From an uncultured Oribacterium sp. (GTDB lineage: Bacteria > Bacillota > Clostridia > Lachnospirales > Lachnospiraceae), in NCBI GenBank assembly GCA_900772695.1, contig CAAGRO010000032.1, positions 1 to 5,411 of the forward strand: a stretch of 5,411 nucleotides of DNA, read 5' to 3'. The notes under the pieces were generated by a model that searched no databases, was not told the DNA's origin, and worked only from the letters and a program-made list of their open reading frames with translations. Every line of letters begins with the position of its first letter. The first letter of the stretch is position 1. Position numbers and translations under genes: made by a program. Of this stretch, positions 1 to 5,306 are shown in pieces.

Positions 1-800
1 GCCCTGTTCTGCAGCGCAACGATTGCATTCAGGTTTGCCGTGATCTGCTTCTGCAACGTGGCTGATGCCTCAGAACCAAGTGGGAGCTTGAAATACTCTC
101 CCGCGCCTGCTGCCGATACTCTCCAGATATAGAGCTCCGATGAATCGCCGTCGATGTAGAGCGCATCACTCTGACCCTCATCCGGGAACTCCGCAAACGG
201 TTTCACGATGATGTTCTTATCGTGCCAGGTGTACCCGTAATCCGATCCGTCGTCCTTCATGAGCATCTGCCCAGGAGTGCCGCCGATGATCCCTGCGTTC
301 ACGCGGTCGAACAGCTTCTTCAGCTCGTTGAAATTTCTGATCGGCGTGAATACTCCGTCATCCGATACCGTGACTTCAGAGGCATTGAAAACCTCGACAT
401 TGATCTTTAGCTCGATGTATGAAATGCCGATGCCGTTCTCCGCCGGGAGATACTGAGACTTCGCATTCGCTACCAAAATGGCATAAAGAATCTCACCTTC
501 ATCCGGGTCTTCAGCGTACAGCCCGCATTCGGTGAGATAATAGAGTTCTTTTAATCCTGTGTTTGTGAGAATGGCCTGCAAAATGACGGTGCTCTGGTTG
601 CCGTCAGGAATCGAAACGCTTGCGAACCCGAAGCTCTGCTTCTCGCTTTTCAGCTTCGTTGCCTTTGATATGTCCTCTTCCGTAGACCATAGGCCGTCAC
701 CGGCCCGAACCTTCGTGAACCGGATCGTCGTCCTGCCGGCCTGGGCTTTTGCAATCAGGTTCCGGCCCTTCTCCGTTGTCTGATGCCTGTTAAAAATCAT
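1..800 (-). CDS. Tail-collar fibre protein, N-terminal part (runs off left edge)
   Basis: This open frame starts at the ATG at 800..798 and stays open for 266 codons to the window edge, so the 3' end is missing. The ATG overlaps the stop of gpI as ATGA, and a GGAGG (807..811) lies 6 nt upstream. Residues about 5-150 resemble the N-terminal domain of phage tail-collar fibre proteins (the DUF3751-type family): TTEKGRNLIAKAQAG, then IRFTKVRAGDG, an ILTNTGLKELYYLTECGLYA stretch, and a Val-rich end near 133-150. Residues 174-193 carry a PGQMLMKDDG...YTW segment, and 202-226 a FPDEGQ...LYIDGDSSELYIW segment. Both are motif types I know from modular phage tail fibres. From about 245 the sequence turns into a heptad-like stretch (LQKQI..NLNAIVALQN), probably the start of a coiled-coil shaft. 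The collar domain is expected to dock on the baseplate, here probably via gpI, while the missing distal part would bind the host receptor. The family call is fairly sure; the receptor is unknown. Confidence 0.85.
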   Translation of the reverse strand, partial: MIFNRHQTTEKGRNLIAKAQAGRTTIRFTKVRAGDGLWSTEEDISKATKLKSEKQSFGFASVSIPDGNQSTVILQAILTNTGLKELYYLTECGLYAEDPDEGEILYAILVANAKSQYLPAENGIGISYIELKINVEVFNASEVTVSDDGVFTPIRNFNELKKLFDRVNAGIIGGTPGQMLMKDDGSDYGYTWHDKNIIVKPFAEFPDEGQSDALYIDGDSSELYIWRVSAAGAGEYFKLPLGSEASATLQKQITANLNAIVALQNR

Positions 801-1708
801 TTACTACCTCCCATCGTCTGATGAATGTTCTGAGTGAGTCCCATTGTTACCGGCTTTACTCCGCTCGCCTCCATGCTGTCCATGCTCTCGTAGAACGTAG
901 ATGTTCGATGCTGTGTCACTCCGATGAGTTCCGGCTTGTCCTCGTGGATCTCCGCGCTACCAAGGCGCTCATAGAATGTATACTCCTTGTGCTGCGTGAG
1001 TCCAACGAGAACTGAGGCATCAATCGTCTCGTCCCTTTTAATGTGCGGCATGTCCATACACATACTCTCTGATGTTCCGGCCGACTCCCATACTCCAATG
1101 AACTCATCACGGAATATCGCATTGTCCTCGGCGTCAACTCGCACATCGTTTGAAAGCGTCTGCGTCACATGCTCTGTGGTGCCTGCTGCCTCCTTGAGCT
1201 CACTGTGCAGCTCTCGCACGATCGACACATATCTCATGTGAGATGAACAGTTCTTCGTCCGCGAAATGGCCTGCGTAAGCTGTTCATATAGCTTGTCAGT
1301 CATTCTGGCTTCAGTCTTCACGTCGAACGTGCCCGGTTCTCCCGGGTTCTCCTGCTCCTCATACCACTCAACGATCTCACCGCCGCCGAATATCGTCTTG
1401 ATGATATCCTCTGTCGCTGCTCTCGTTCCGGCCGTCATACGCGAGATGTATGCATCCTTGACGAGCTTTCTCTTCGTTGCGATGTCAAACGACTCATCAT
1501 AGTATGCGAGGTTCGTCTCTACGGCCATGTAATCGAGAATGTATTCCGGCATGTGGTCGATGTCCGAATATAGCGGCAATTTCTTCGCATTCTCCAGCAT
1601 CACACCCACGGCTCGCTTGATGGCGTATGAGATTGCGATGACATCCGGGTCGCTTTTAAATGGTTCAGGAAGCAGATCTATGATTTCTCCATCGTATAGA
1701 CTGATCAT
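797..1708 (-). CDS. I: Baseplate wedge/tail protein I (P2 gpI-like) with repeat-bearing C-terminal extension
   Basis: This is a 303-residue protein. Its start overlaps the J stop as TAATG, with a GGAGG 7 nt upstream. Residues about 10-170 match the P2 gpI family: LLPEPFKSDPDVIAISYAI near the N-terminus, LDYMAVETNLAYYD at 58-71, KRKLVKDAYISRMTAGT at 80-95 (the usual 'KR.li..a...h...GT'), GGGEIVEWYEE at 108-118, and a helix at 137-152 leading to a 'K..SSHMRYVSI' strand. P2 gpI is about 176 residues, so about 125 residues are extra. In that extension a 27-residue unit repeats at 236-262, 263-289 and, in part, 290-299, each beginning G(L/V)TQ. Family members lie at the outer baseplate and help attach fibres. 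The gene directly precedes a fibre gene, so the extension may act as a fibre adaptor, which is inference. The gene ends with TGA inside the next gene's ATGA. Confidence 0.88.
   Translation of the reverse strand: MISLYDGEIIDLLPEPFKSDPDVIAISYAIKRAVGVMLENAKKLPLYSDIDHMPEYILDYMAVETNLAYYDESFDIATKRKLVKDAYISRMTAGTRAATEDIIKTIFGGGEIVEWYEEQENPGEPGTFDVKTEARMTDKLYEQLTQAISRTKNCSSHMRYVSIVRELHSELKEAAGTTEHVTQTLSNDVRVDAEDNAIFRDEFIGVWESAGTSESMCMDMPHIKRDETIDASVLVGLTQHKEYTFYERLGSAEIHEDKPELIGVTQHRTSTFYESMDSMEASGVKPVTMGLTQNIHQTMGGSK
807..811 (-). promoter_or_regulatory. Ribosome binding site of the fibre gene inside the gpI coding sequence
   Basis: GGAGG, 6 nt before the fibre ATG, encoded by the Gly-Gly pair at the C-terminus of gpI. 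The gpI stop and the fibre start overlap as ATGA. Confidence 0.75.
812..1003 (-). repeat. In-frame tandem repeat, 81 nt / 27 residues, in the gpI C-terminus
   Basis: Unit 1 lies at 923..1003 (residues 236-262), unit 2 at 842..922 (263-289), and a partial third unit at 812..841 (290-299). The units begin GLTQH, GVTQH and GLTQN and are exactly in register at 27 residues. Units 1 and 2 share 12 of 27 residues by my count, including G.TQH, TFYE, a later S.E, and KP near the end. The DNA copies are clearly diverged, so this is an old repeat kept at the protein level rather than a recent duplication. A weaker fourth and fifth unit may lie upstream in residues 180-235 (HVTQTLSND... and GVWESAGT...), with less regular spacing. 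Confidence 0.8.
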
Positions 1709-2859
1709 TAATCGTCCTCCATTCCTCCGTAGACAATGTTTACGGTCCCCGGGATTGCGACCGCGTCCGCTGCGATCTTCTCAAACACCGGTCTCCGGTA
1801 TTCAACCCGCTTCGCACCTGCTGCGACGATACGCTTCGTCAGCTCATTCGGGTTCAGGTCCCGTCCGATCTTCGACCGCTGCCACAGCTTATAATCCTCG
1901 ATGGCCGCATTCACTTCCTTCTGAATCGTCTCGGCCTTCACCTTATCTGAGAGATTAATATAATAGGTGAGGTCGATCGCGTATGTCTTCTGCGTCGGTG
2001 CTACCGTCTCGACCTCATCCGTCAGCATCTTCTTCGTTTTATCCATCACGAAGTTCTTTAGCTCTTTCAGATACTCCTCACCCGGGATGGTCCCGCCCGT
2101 GAGGAGAACTGCGATGTGCACGATTCTAGGTGATGGTGATGTTACGAGAACATCCTCCACCGTCGGATCAAACGCTCTTACGATGTATTCGTAGGCTCCG
2201 GTCGTTCCTCCGGTCGTGAATCCGTCCGGTGCTGCATAGATTCGTGCTCTCAGGTCGTCGTCTGATTCCTGGTCGCGACCGCCTTCCGGCGCTGTCGTAT
2301 TCCAAACGAGGTCGATAAACGGGACAGGATCCACCATGACATTCAGTTCGCCGACCGCGTAGTCGTTTCCGATCGTTCCAGTCGTCGTGCAGGTCGCTGT
2401 CACGTCGATATAGTTCTTCCCGATCGGGATCTCCGCATACTCATCCGTCGCGAAATATACAGAATCTCCGGATGTCACTCTGGATCCTGCCGGAATCGGC
2501 GTAACCGAAGCTCTTACAGAGTCCATCTTGAATCGGACCGTGGTCGTCGCTCCGGATGCTCCCTCGCGCGTGATTTTCTTCATCGCTCCGAGATTCTCAA
2601 GGTATTTTCCCTGGGCATATTTGAGCAGCCCGTTCCTTCCCGCCGTATCAACGTACATGTATCCCTGAAAGATAAAATATGCTGCTGCCGACAAGATCAA
2701 TCTCCGGTCGTCGGCTCGTCCGAGCGATATGTCTTTGCCCGTCACCTCTTTTCGCTTCTCTTTAAACCACTGAATCATGTTTGACTCGAGCTGTTCCTGT
2801 GTTATGTTGTCGATAAACGAAATATCTGGATAATTCAGAATTGAATTGATATCTGCCAT
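1708..2859 (-). CDS. J: Baseplate assembly protein J (gpJ-like wedge protein)
   Basis: This is a 383-residue protein of the Baseplate_J family (P2 gpJ, Mu gp47, PBSX XkdT, T4 gp6 core). In P2-like tails it forms the baseplate wedge ring around the hub, together with gpW and gpI. Typical features are visible. The N-terminal helical part includes GRNGLLKYAQGKYLENLGA (74-92). A beta-domain has IPAGSRVTSGDSVYFAT at 122-138 and a GTIGNDYAVGELN segment at 161-173. The family signature follows: GGRDQESDDDLRARIY at 193-208, then the G..GAYEY..RAFDP..EDVLV stretch at 218-239 with the pattern 'sp.p..v.v.vl..gG'. A C-terminal domain runs from about 290 to 375. It is longer than P2 gpJ (about 300 residues) and close to the XkdT-like length class. 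The start is set by the TAATG overlap with gpW and an SD inside the gpW reading frame. The final codons (GGMEDD) in turn contain the SD for gpI. Confidence 0.95.
   Translation of the reverse strand: MADINSILNYPDISFIDNITQEQLESNMIQWFKEKRKEVTGKDISLGRADDRRLILSAAAYFIFQGYMYVDTAGRNGLLKYAQGKYLENLGAMKKITREGASGATTTVRFKMDSVRASVTPIPAGSRVTSGDSVYFATDEYAEIPIGKNYIDVTATCTTTGTIGNDYAVGELNVMVDPVPFIDLVWNTTAPEGGRDQESDDDLRARIYAAPDGFTTGGTTGAYEYIVRAFDPTVEDVLVTSPSPRIVHIAVLLTGGTIPGEEYLKELKNFVMDKTKKMLTDEVETVAPTQKTYAIDLTYYINLSDKVKAETIQKEVNAAIEDYKLWQRSKIGRDLNPNELTKRIVAAGAKRVEYRRPVFEKIAADAVAIPGTVNIVYGGMEDD
1716..1720 (-). promoter_or_regulatory. Ribosome binding site of gpI inside the gpJ coding sequence
   Basis: GGAGG, 7 nt before the ATG of I, encoded by the Met-Glu-Asp end of J. 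A second GGAGG lies at 1724..1728, 8 nt further upstream. The start overlaps the J stop as TAATG. Confidence 0.75.
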
Positions 2860-3176
2860 TATTCGTTCTCCTCCTCCGATTCGCCCGACTCGGCCATCTC
2901 GACCTGAATGGATGCGGAGGTGCTTCCGTTTTCACTGTGTGTGAACTGCACATCCGTCACCCGCACTCTCGACTCGTACTCCTCGACTTTCTCCATCAGC
3001 TCCGTCGCGTAGTCATTCTCTATATCCTCCGGCACTGACGACAGCGAAGCCCAGCTCAGCCCAAGCCCTCTATTCAGCGGAATTGACCCTTCTGGAATCG
3101 ACAGTATGTTTTCGAGGCACCTGATGGCATCCGTCATCTCTTCTGATTTGTCATCTGTTGCAAAACTGAACTGCAT
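2859..3176 (-). CDS. W: Baseplate protein W (gp25-like / gpW)
   Basis: This is a 105-residue protein of the gp25/gpW family, small baseplate-wedge proteins with a lysozyme-like fold and no enzyme activity that hold the first sheath ring. The visible features are an N-terminal strand (MQFSFATDDKSEEM), a helix (TDAIRCLENILSIPEGSIPL at about 15-34), the RGLGLSW segment matching the family's 'r.fG', and a helix leading to VEEYESRVRVTDVQF (64-78), which is the conserved 'yEpRv.v..v' block. The position directly before J agrees with the invariant W-J order. The start ATG has AAGGAGG only 4 nt upstream, and that SD overlaps the stop codon of the preceding gpU gene. The last ten or so residues are very acidic (GESEEENE). 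Their GAG codons double as the SD for J. Confidence 0.92.
   Translation of the reverse strand: MQFSFATDDKSEEMTDAIRCLENILSIPEGSIPLNRGLGLSWASLSSVPEDIENDYATELMEKVEEYESRVRVTDVQFTHSENGSTSASIQVEMAESGESEEENE
2867..2877 (-). promoter_or_regulatory. Ribosome binding site of gpJ inside the gpW coding sequence
   Basis: GGAGGAGGAGA, a repeated SD core. It is formed by the end of a Ser codon, the three GAG codons and the start of the Asn codon of gpW's acidic tail. The nearest GGAGG core lies 10 nt before the ATG of J, which overlaps the gpW stop as TAATG. Confidence 0.75.
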
Positions 3177-3180
3177 GTCG

Positions 3181-3187
3181 CCTCCTT
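3181..3187 (-). promoter_or_regulatory. Ribosome binding site of gpW, fused to the gpU stop codon
   Basis: AAGGAGG, 4 nt before the gpW ATG and built on the TAA of gpU. The junction TAAGGAGGCGACATG is nearly the same as that before gpX (TAAGGAGGCAGCATG). Confidence 0.85.
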
Positions 3188-3581
3188 AGTCGCACTCCAT
3201 CATCGTCACATCAATCTTCATCGAGTAGATCTCGCCCTTTTTAAGCACTACATCGTAGCCCGCCGACATGCTGGTGATGATTGCCTGATTCAGTATCCGC
3301 TTGCCGCCTACGACAAGCGGATAATGGCTCCCCTGCCGTGCTCTGATCAGCAGAGTTTCCTCTACTTTCCTCGGCCTGTGACACAACAGTGCATTCAGTT
3401 CGATCGTAAATGTCACTGTTTCGAGGTCCGGTCCTATGAATTCGAGCTTCGGTTTCCTCCCGCCGAGTACTTTATGCTTCTGTATGTTTGCCGAGAACGA
3501 ATGCTTCATCCCGTCGAATGTCAGTATTCGCTCATCGCTCGTCTGAAATCTGATTCCAGATCCCCAGTTTCCAATCGTCAT
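3186..3581 (-). CDS. U: Tail protein U (P2 gpU-like)
   Basis: This is a 131-residue protein. Its middle matches the P2 GpU family pattern: a basic GGRKP-type loop followed by LEFIGPDLETVTFTIEL (46-62), corresponding to 'rrPalqF.GPglet.tl.g.l', then LLIRARQGSHYPLVVGGKRI (77-96), corresponding to 'lr.ma..G.p..l..g.g.vlG'. A long strand pair ends it (SAGYDVVLKKGEIYSMKIDVTM), as in 'f..dG.pr.i.ft..l'. In P2, gpU acts at the tail end and is needed for tail completion; relatives are described as tube-terminator-like proteins. Here the gene lies between V and W rather than between the tape measure and X, so a tail-tip or baseplate role is also possible. The start is set by AGGTGA just upstream, which overlaps the V stop region. 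The gap to V is 8 nt and to W 9 nt. Confidence 0.75.
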   Translation of the reverse strand: MTIGNWGSGIRFQTSDERILTFDGMKHSFSANIQKHKVLGGRKPKLEFIGPDLETVTFTIELNALLCHRPRKVEETLLIRARQGSHYPLVVGGKRILNQAIITSMSAGYDVVLKKGEIYSMKIDVTMMECD

Positions 3582-3584
3582 CCG

Positions 3585-3590
3585 TCACCT
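3585..3590 (-). promoter_or_regulatory. Ribosome binding site of gpU overlapping the gpV stop
   Basis: AGGTGA, 3 nt before the gpU ATG and sharing its A with the gpV TGA (TGAGGTGA). It is weaker than the AAGGAGG sites of gpX and gpW. An ATG overlapping the gpV stop (3591..3593) meets a stop after two codons and is not used for a gene. Confidence 0.65.
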
Positions 3591-3919
3591 CATAAAACCT
3601 TGTTTTTAATCCTGATGAGATCCGCAAGTGTGATCGACCCTGCCGTTCCAGACAGTGCGATGTCACCGCCCTGCGCTGCGATCGACACGCCTCCATCTGC
3701 TATTTTCCCGATGATCACGCCGGCCTCGCCACCATTCGAAAGGTGTAGAACGAGCACCTGATCGTCCTTTGCCAGCGTCTGCCTGCATCCGAACGGTGCG
3801 AAGATCTTCATCTTCTGCGTGACCATCCCGCTCCGATCCGGGTAGTAGATGGACGCTGTCCCGGACCCTGCATCGAACGAGGAGACGAAACCGATTCTCA
3901 CATCCTGTCTGCTTCCCAT
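3590..3919 (-). CDS. V: Short baseplate spike protein V (gpV/OB-fold type)
   Basis: This is a 109-residue protein. Residues about 6-72 read as the OB-fold of phage baseplate spike proteins: VRIGFVSSFDAGSGTASIYYPDRSG (7-31), then a beta-rich stretch, DDQVLVLHLSNGGEAGVIIGKI (52-73), which matches the family's 'Gd.VlvlflsgG...G.vlG'. Residues 76-100 (VSIAAQGGDIALSGTAGS...) are a few short Gly/Ala/Ser strands that could form one turn of a trimeric beta-prism. In P2-like tails the trimer caps the gpD hub and pierces the envelope. P2 gpV is about twice as long and ends in a metal-binding tip with an H-x-H motif. No histidine pair occurs here; the only His is residue 58. It may therefore resemble the XkdR-type small proteins of Gram-positive tails more than a true spike. 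The SD AGGAGAG overlaps the TAG stop of gpD. Confidence 0.78.
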   Translation of the reverse strand: MGSRQDVRIGFVSSFDAGSGTASIYYPDRSGMVTQKMKIFAPFGCRQTLAKDDQVLVLHLSNGGEAGVIIGKIADGGVSIAAQGGDIALSGTAGSITLADLIRIKNKVL

Positions 3920-3924
3920 GTCTA

Positions 3925-3931
3925 CTCTCCT
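3925..3931 (-). promoter_or_regulatory. Ribosome binding site of gpV overlapping the gpD stop
   Basis: AGGAGAG just before the gpV ATG. Its first bases are part of the TAG stop of gpD (TAGGAGAG). Confidence 0.75.
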
Positions 3932-5066
3932 ATAGTCTGCTGAAAATCTTGTATCCCTTGACGGTCATTTTGTGACCGGATCCACCGTTCACCGAATGCG
4001 TCACGCTGGTACAGAAATACTTTCCGTTCATTCTTCCCATTCCGGAAATCATGAAGTTGTCTGTCGCGTACAGTTCCGCGTCGCAATTCCCGATGGTCGT
4101 GAATTCGATGGTCACGGCCTTCTCGTTCTCCTCGTTTACCTTTGCCGCAGCTTTACGCATGGCCTCCGCTTCGTTCTCGCAGTGCTCATTGATCTGCATG
4201 ATGCGCGGTCCGGTTCCTACCAGCACGCTGATCATCTTTTTCTCAGCTGCCGTGTCCACCTTGCCTACGTTGTAGGAGTTCGGGTCGCGTGCCTCGATGG
4301 CTGTATTGTTCGCTTTGGTGGTCTTTGCTGCCGCCGTTTCCGCTTTCGTCTTTTTAGCCGTGTTCTTCGTCGCATCCGTGTTCGTGTACTGGACCGTCGC
4401 ACCGGTATAGGTCCCGACGAGCGTACTGTTCCACGAGTACGATTCCATATCGTCTATCGTGAATGCTGCCTTGCACCCTCTGGCCTCGTAGATCTTCTTA
4501 TCGAAGATCACGAATCCGACCTTGTAGATTTTCAGGAACATTCCCTCGTGCTTACATAGGTCGTACAGAAACTCGCTGTCCGTCTGATCCACCTGTTCGA
4601 CGACCTCGATCACCGGCTCTGCGCCATAATAAAAAAGATTCGTCATCCCGTACTCGGCCATCTTCTCCTGTGCGATCTGCTTCAGTGTTACGTTATTCCA
4701 GACCTTCGACCGCTTCGTCGATGCGAAATCAGAGGATGCTGGAATCGATATCCCCTTCACCACGCAAACGCTCGGTGGGCCTGAAAACGTGATGTCGTCG
4801 ACCGTGAAGTTTCCGGCATGATAGTTCGAGAATGTCTCCGGGGAATCCCAGTGTGCGAATGTCAGTGCAACCTCCAGATTGTGTTCTTTCTCGATTGCCG
4901 TACTCATCGCCATCCAGTTTGCTGCAGATCCAGCGAATGTTATCGTGATCTCATCTGACTTACCCTGGTCATTATCTGTATATTCGATACTCTCGGCCCG
5001 TTCTGTCAGGCCGACCTCTTTCCCGTCATAATAGATGAGCGGGACGATCTTTCTTGCGTTAGCCAT
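3930..5066 (-). CDS. D: Tail hub protein D (phage late control gene D family)
   Basis: This 378-residue protein begins MANARKIVPLIYYDGK. It belongs to the P2 gpD / PBSX XkdQ / T4 gp27 hub family, whose trimer closes the tube end and carries the spike. An N-terminal barrel lies at about 5-110 (DGKEVGLTERAESIEYTDND, then GNFTVDDITFSGPPSVCVVKGIS at 85-107, with SSDFASTKRSKVWNNVTLKQIAQEKMAEYG at 111-140 after it). The family core follows: VEQVDQTDSEFLYDLCKHEGMFLKIY at 156-181, 'vev.qsdesdl.fL.rla...G..'. A second barrel lies near 190-230. A Lys/Thr/Ala-rich low-complexity linker spans about 232-260, and a third barrel about 320-378. A longer in-frame reading begins 36 codons further upstream at 5174, but those residues are Arg/Ser-rich and lie antisense-free over gpX. 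The MANAR start has a GGAGG at 5077..5081 and is preferred. It overlaps gpX by 8 nt. Confidence 0.92.
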   Translation of the reverse strand: MANARKIVPLIYYDGKEVGLTERAESIEYTDNDQGKSDEITITFAGSAANWMAMSTAIEKEHNLEVALTFAHWDSPETFSNYHAGNFTVDDITFSGPPSVCVVKGISIPASSDFASTKRSKVWNNVTLKQIAQEKMAEYGMTNLFYYGAEPVIEVVEQVDQTDSEFLYDLCKHEGMFLKIYKVGFVIFDKKIYEARGCKAAFTIDDMESYSWNSTLVGTYTGATVQYTNTDATKNTAKKTKAETAAAKTTKANNTAIEARDPNSYNVGKVDTAAEKKMISVLVGTGPRIMQINEHCENEAEAMRKAAAKVNEENEKAVTIEFTTIGNCDAELYATDNFMISGMGRMNGKYFCTSVTHSVNGGSGHKMTVKGYKIFSRL

Positions 5067-5295
5067 TGAGTACCGTCCTCCAGTCCGGGAAATCCGACTC
5101 GACGTCGACCGTCTCGAACGTCTCCCGCGCAGGCACCGTGACTTCGATGCCTGCTGGAAAGACGAGATAATCAATCAGCTGGCGGTTCGCATCCATGACC
5201 TTGTCGCACAGATGCTCATCTCCGTAATACTGATATGCGATTTTATCGAATGTATCTCCAGCGATTGTGATGTGCTTCTGCGTCTTCGATGCCAT
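5059..5295 (-). CDS. X: Tail protein X (LysM-like)
   Basis: This 78-residue protein is of the P2 gpX family (phage Tail_X), which is related to LysM. The motif is plain: ITIAGDTFDKIAYQYYGD (9-26) corresponds to 'y.t..GDt.d.iawr.yG', and VMDANRQLIDYLVFPAGIEVTVPA (33-56) corresponds to 'vleaNp.la....lpaG..i.lP'. P2 gpX is about 67 residues, so this length is normal plus a short acidic C-tail (ETVDVESDFPDW). gpX is a small hub-associated tail protein lying next to the tape measure and gpD in many phages; the LysM fold may bind other tail parts or peptidoglycan during entry. The start ATG has AAGGAGG 4 nt upstream and that SD overlaps the TAA of the upstream gene. Its 3' end overlaps the gpD start by 8 nt, suggesting translational coupling. 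Confidence 0.92.
   Translation of the reverse strand: MASKTQKHITIAGDTFDKIAYQYYGDEHLCDKVMDANRQLIDYLVFPAGIEVTVPARETFETVDVESDFPDWRTVLNG
5077..5081 (-). promoter_or_regulatory. Ribosome binding site of gpD, which decides its start
   Basis: GGAGG with a 10-nt spacer to the ATG at 5066..5064. It lies inside the 3' end of gpX and supports MANAR as the start rather than the in-frame ATG at 5174. Confidence 0.75.
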
Positions 5296-5299
5296 GCTG

Positions 5300-5306
5300 C
5301 CTCCTT
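5300..5306 (-). promoter_or_regulatory. Ribosome binding site of gpX, fused to the upstream stop codon
   Basis: AAGGAGG, 4 nt before the ATG. The two A residues of the SD are the end of the TAA stop of the preceding gene (TAAGGAGG), so termination and re-initiation are within a ribosome footprint. Confidence 0.85.

Noticed and set aside
222..783. Plus-strand open frames opposite the fibre gene
   Set aside because: They are antisense to a well-supported minus-strand coding frame, have no fitting SD context, and their sequences show no family motifs.
916..1146. Minus-strand open frame of 76 residues inside gpI
   Set aside because: It is an out-of-frame reading of gpI, Arg/Ser-rich and with no recognisable motif, while the gpI frame there carries the repeat.
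821..2194. Plus-strand open frames opposite gpI and gpJ
   Set aside because: They are shadows of strongly supported gpI and gpJ frames, with low-complexity Ser/Arg-rich translations.
2762..2953. Minus-strand open frame across the W/J boundary
   Set aside because: It is out of frame with both gpW and gpJ, which overlap neatly as TAATG, and its translation looks like random Arg-rich sequence.
3590..3593. ATGA at the end of gpV as the gpU start
   Set aside because: The frame from that ATG meets TGA after two codons. The ATG at 3581 with AGGTGA upstream is the usable start.
3324..4792. Longer plus-strand open frames, including one of 195 residues, opposite gpU, gpV and gpD
   Set aside because: They are antisense shadows in moderately GC-rich coding DNA. 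The minus-strand proteins have family motifs and SDs; these do not.
5067..5174. 36-codon N-terminal extension of gpD
   Set aside because: It is Arg/Ser-rich, lies wholly within gpX in another frame, and the MANAR start has its own GGAGG and a family-like beginning.
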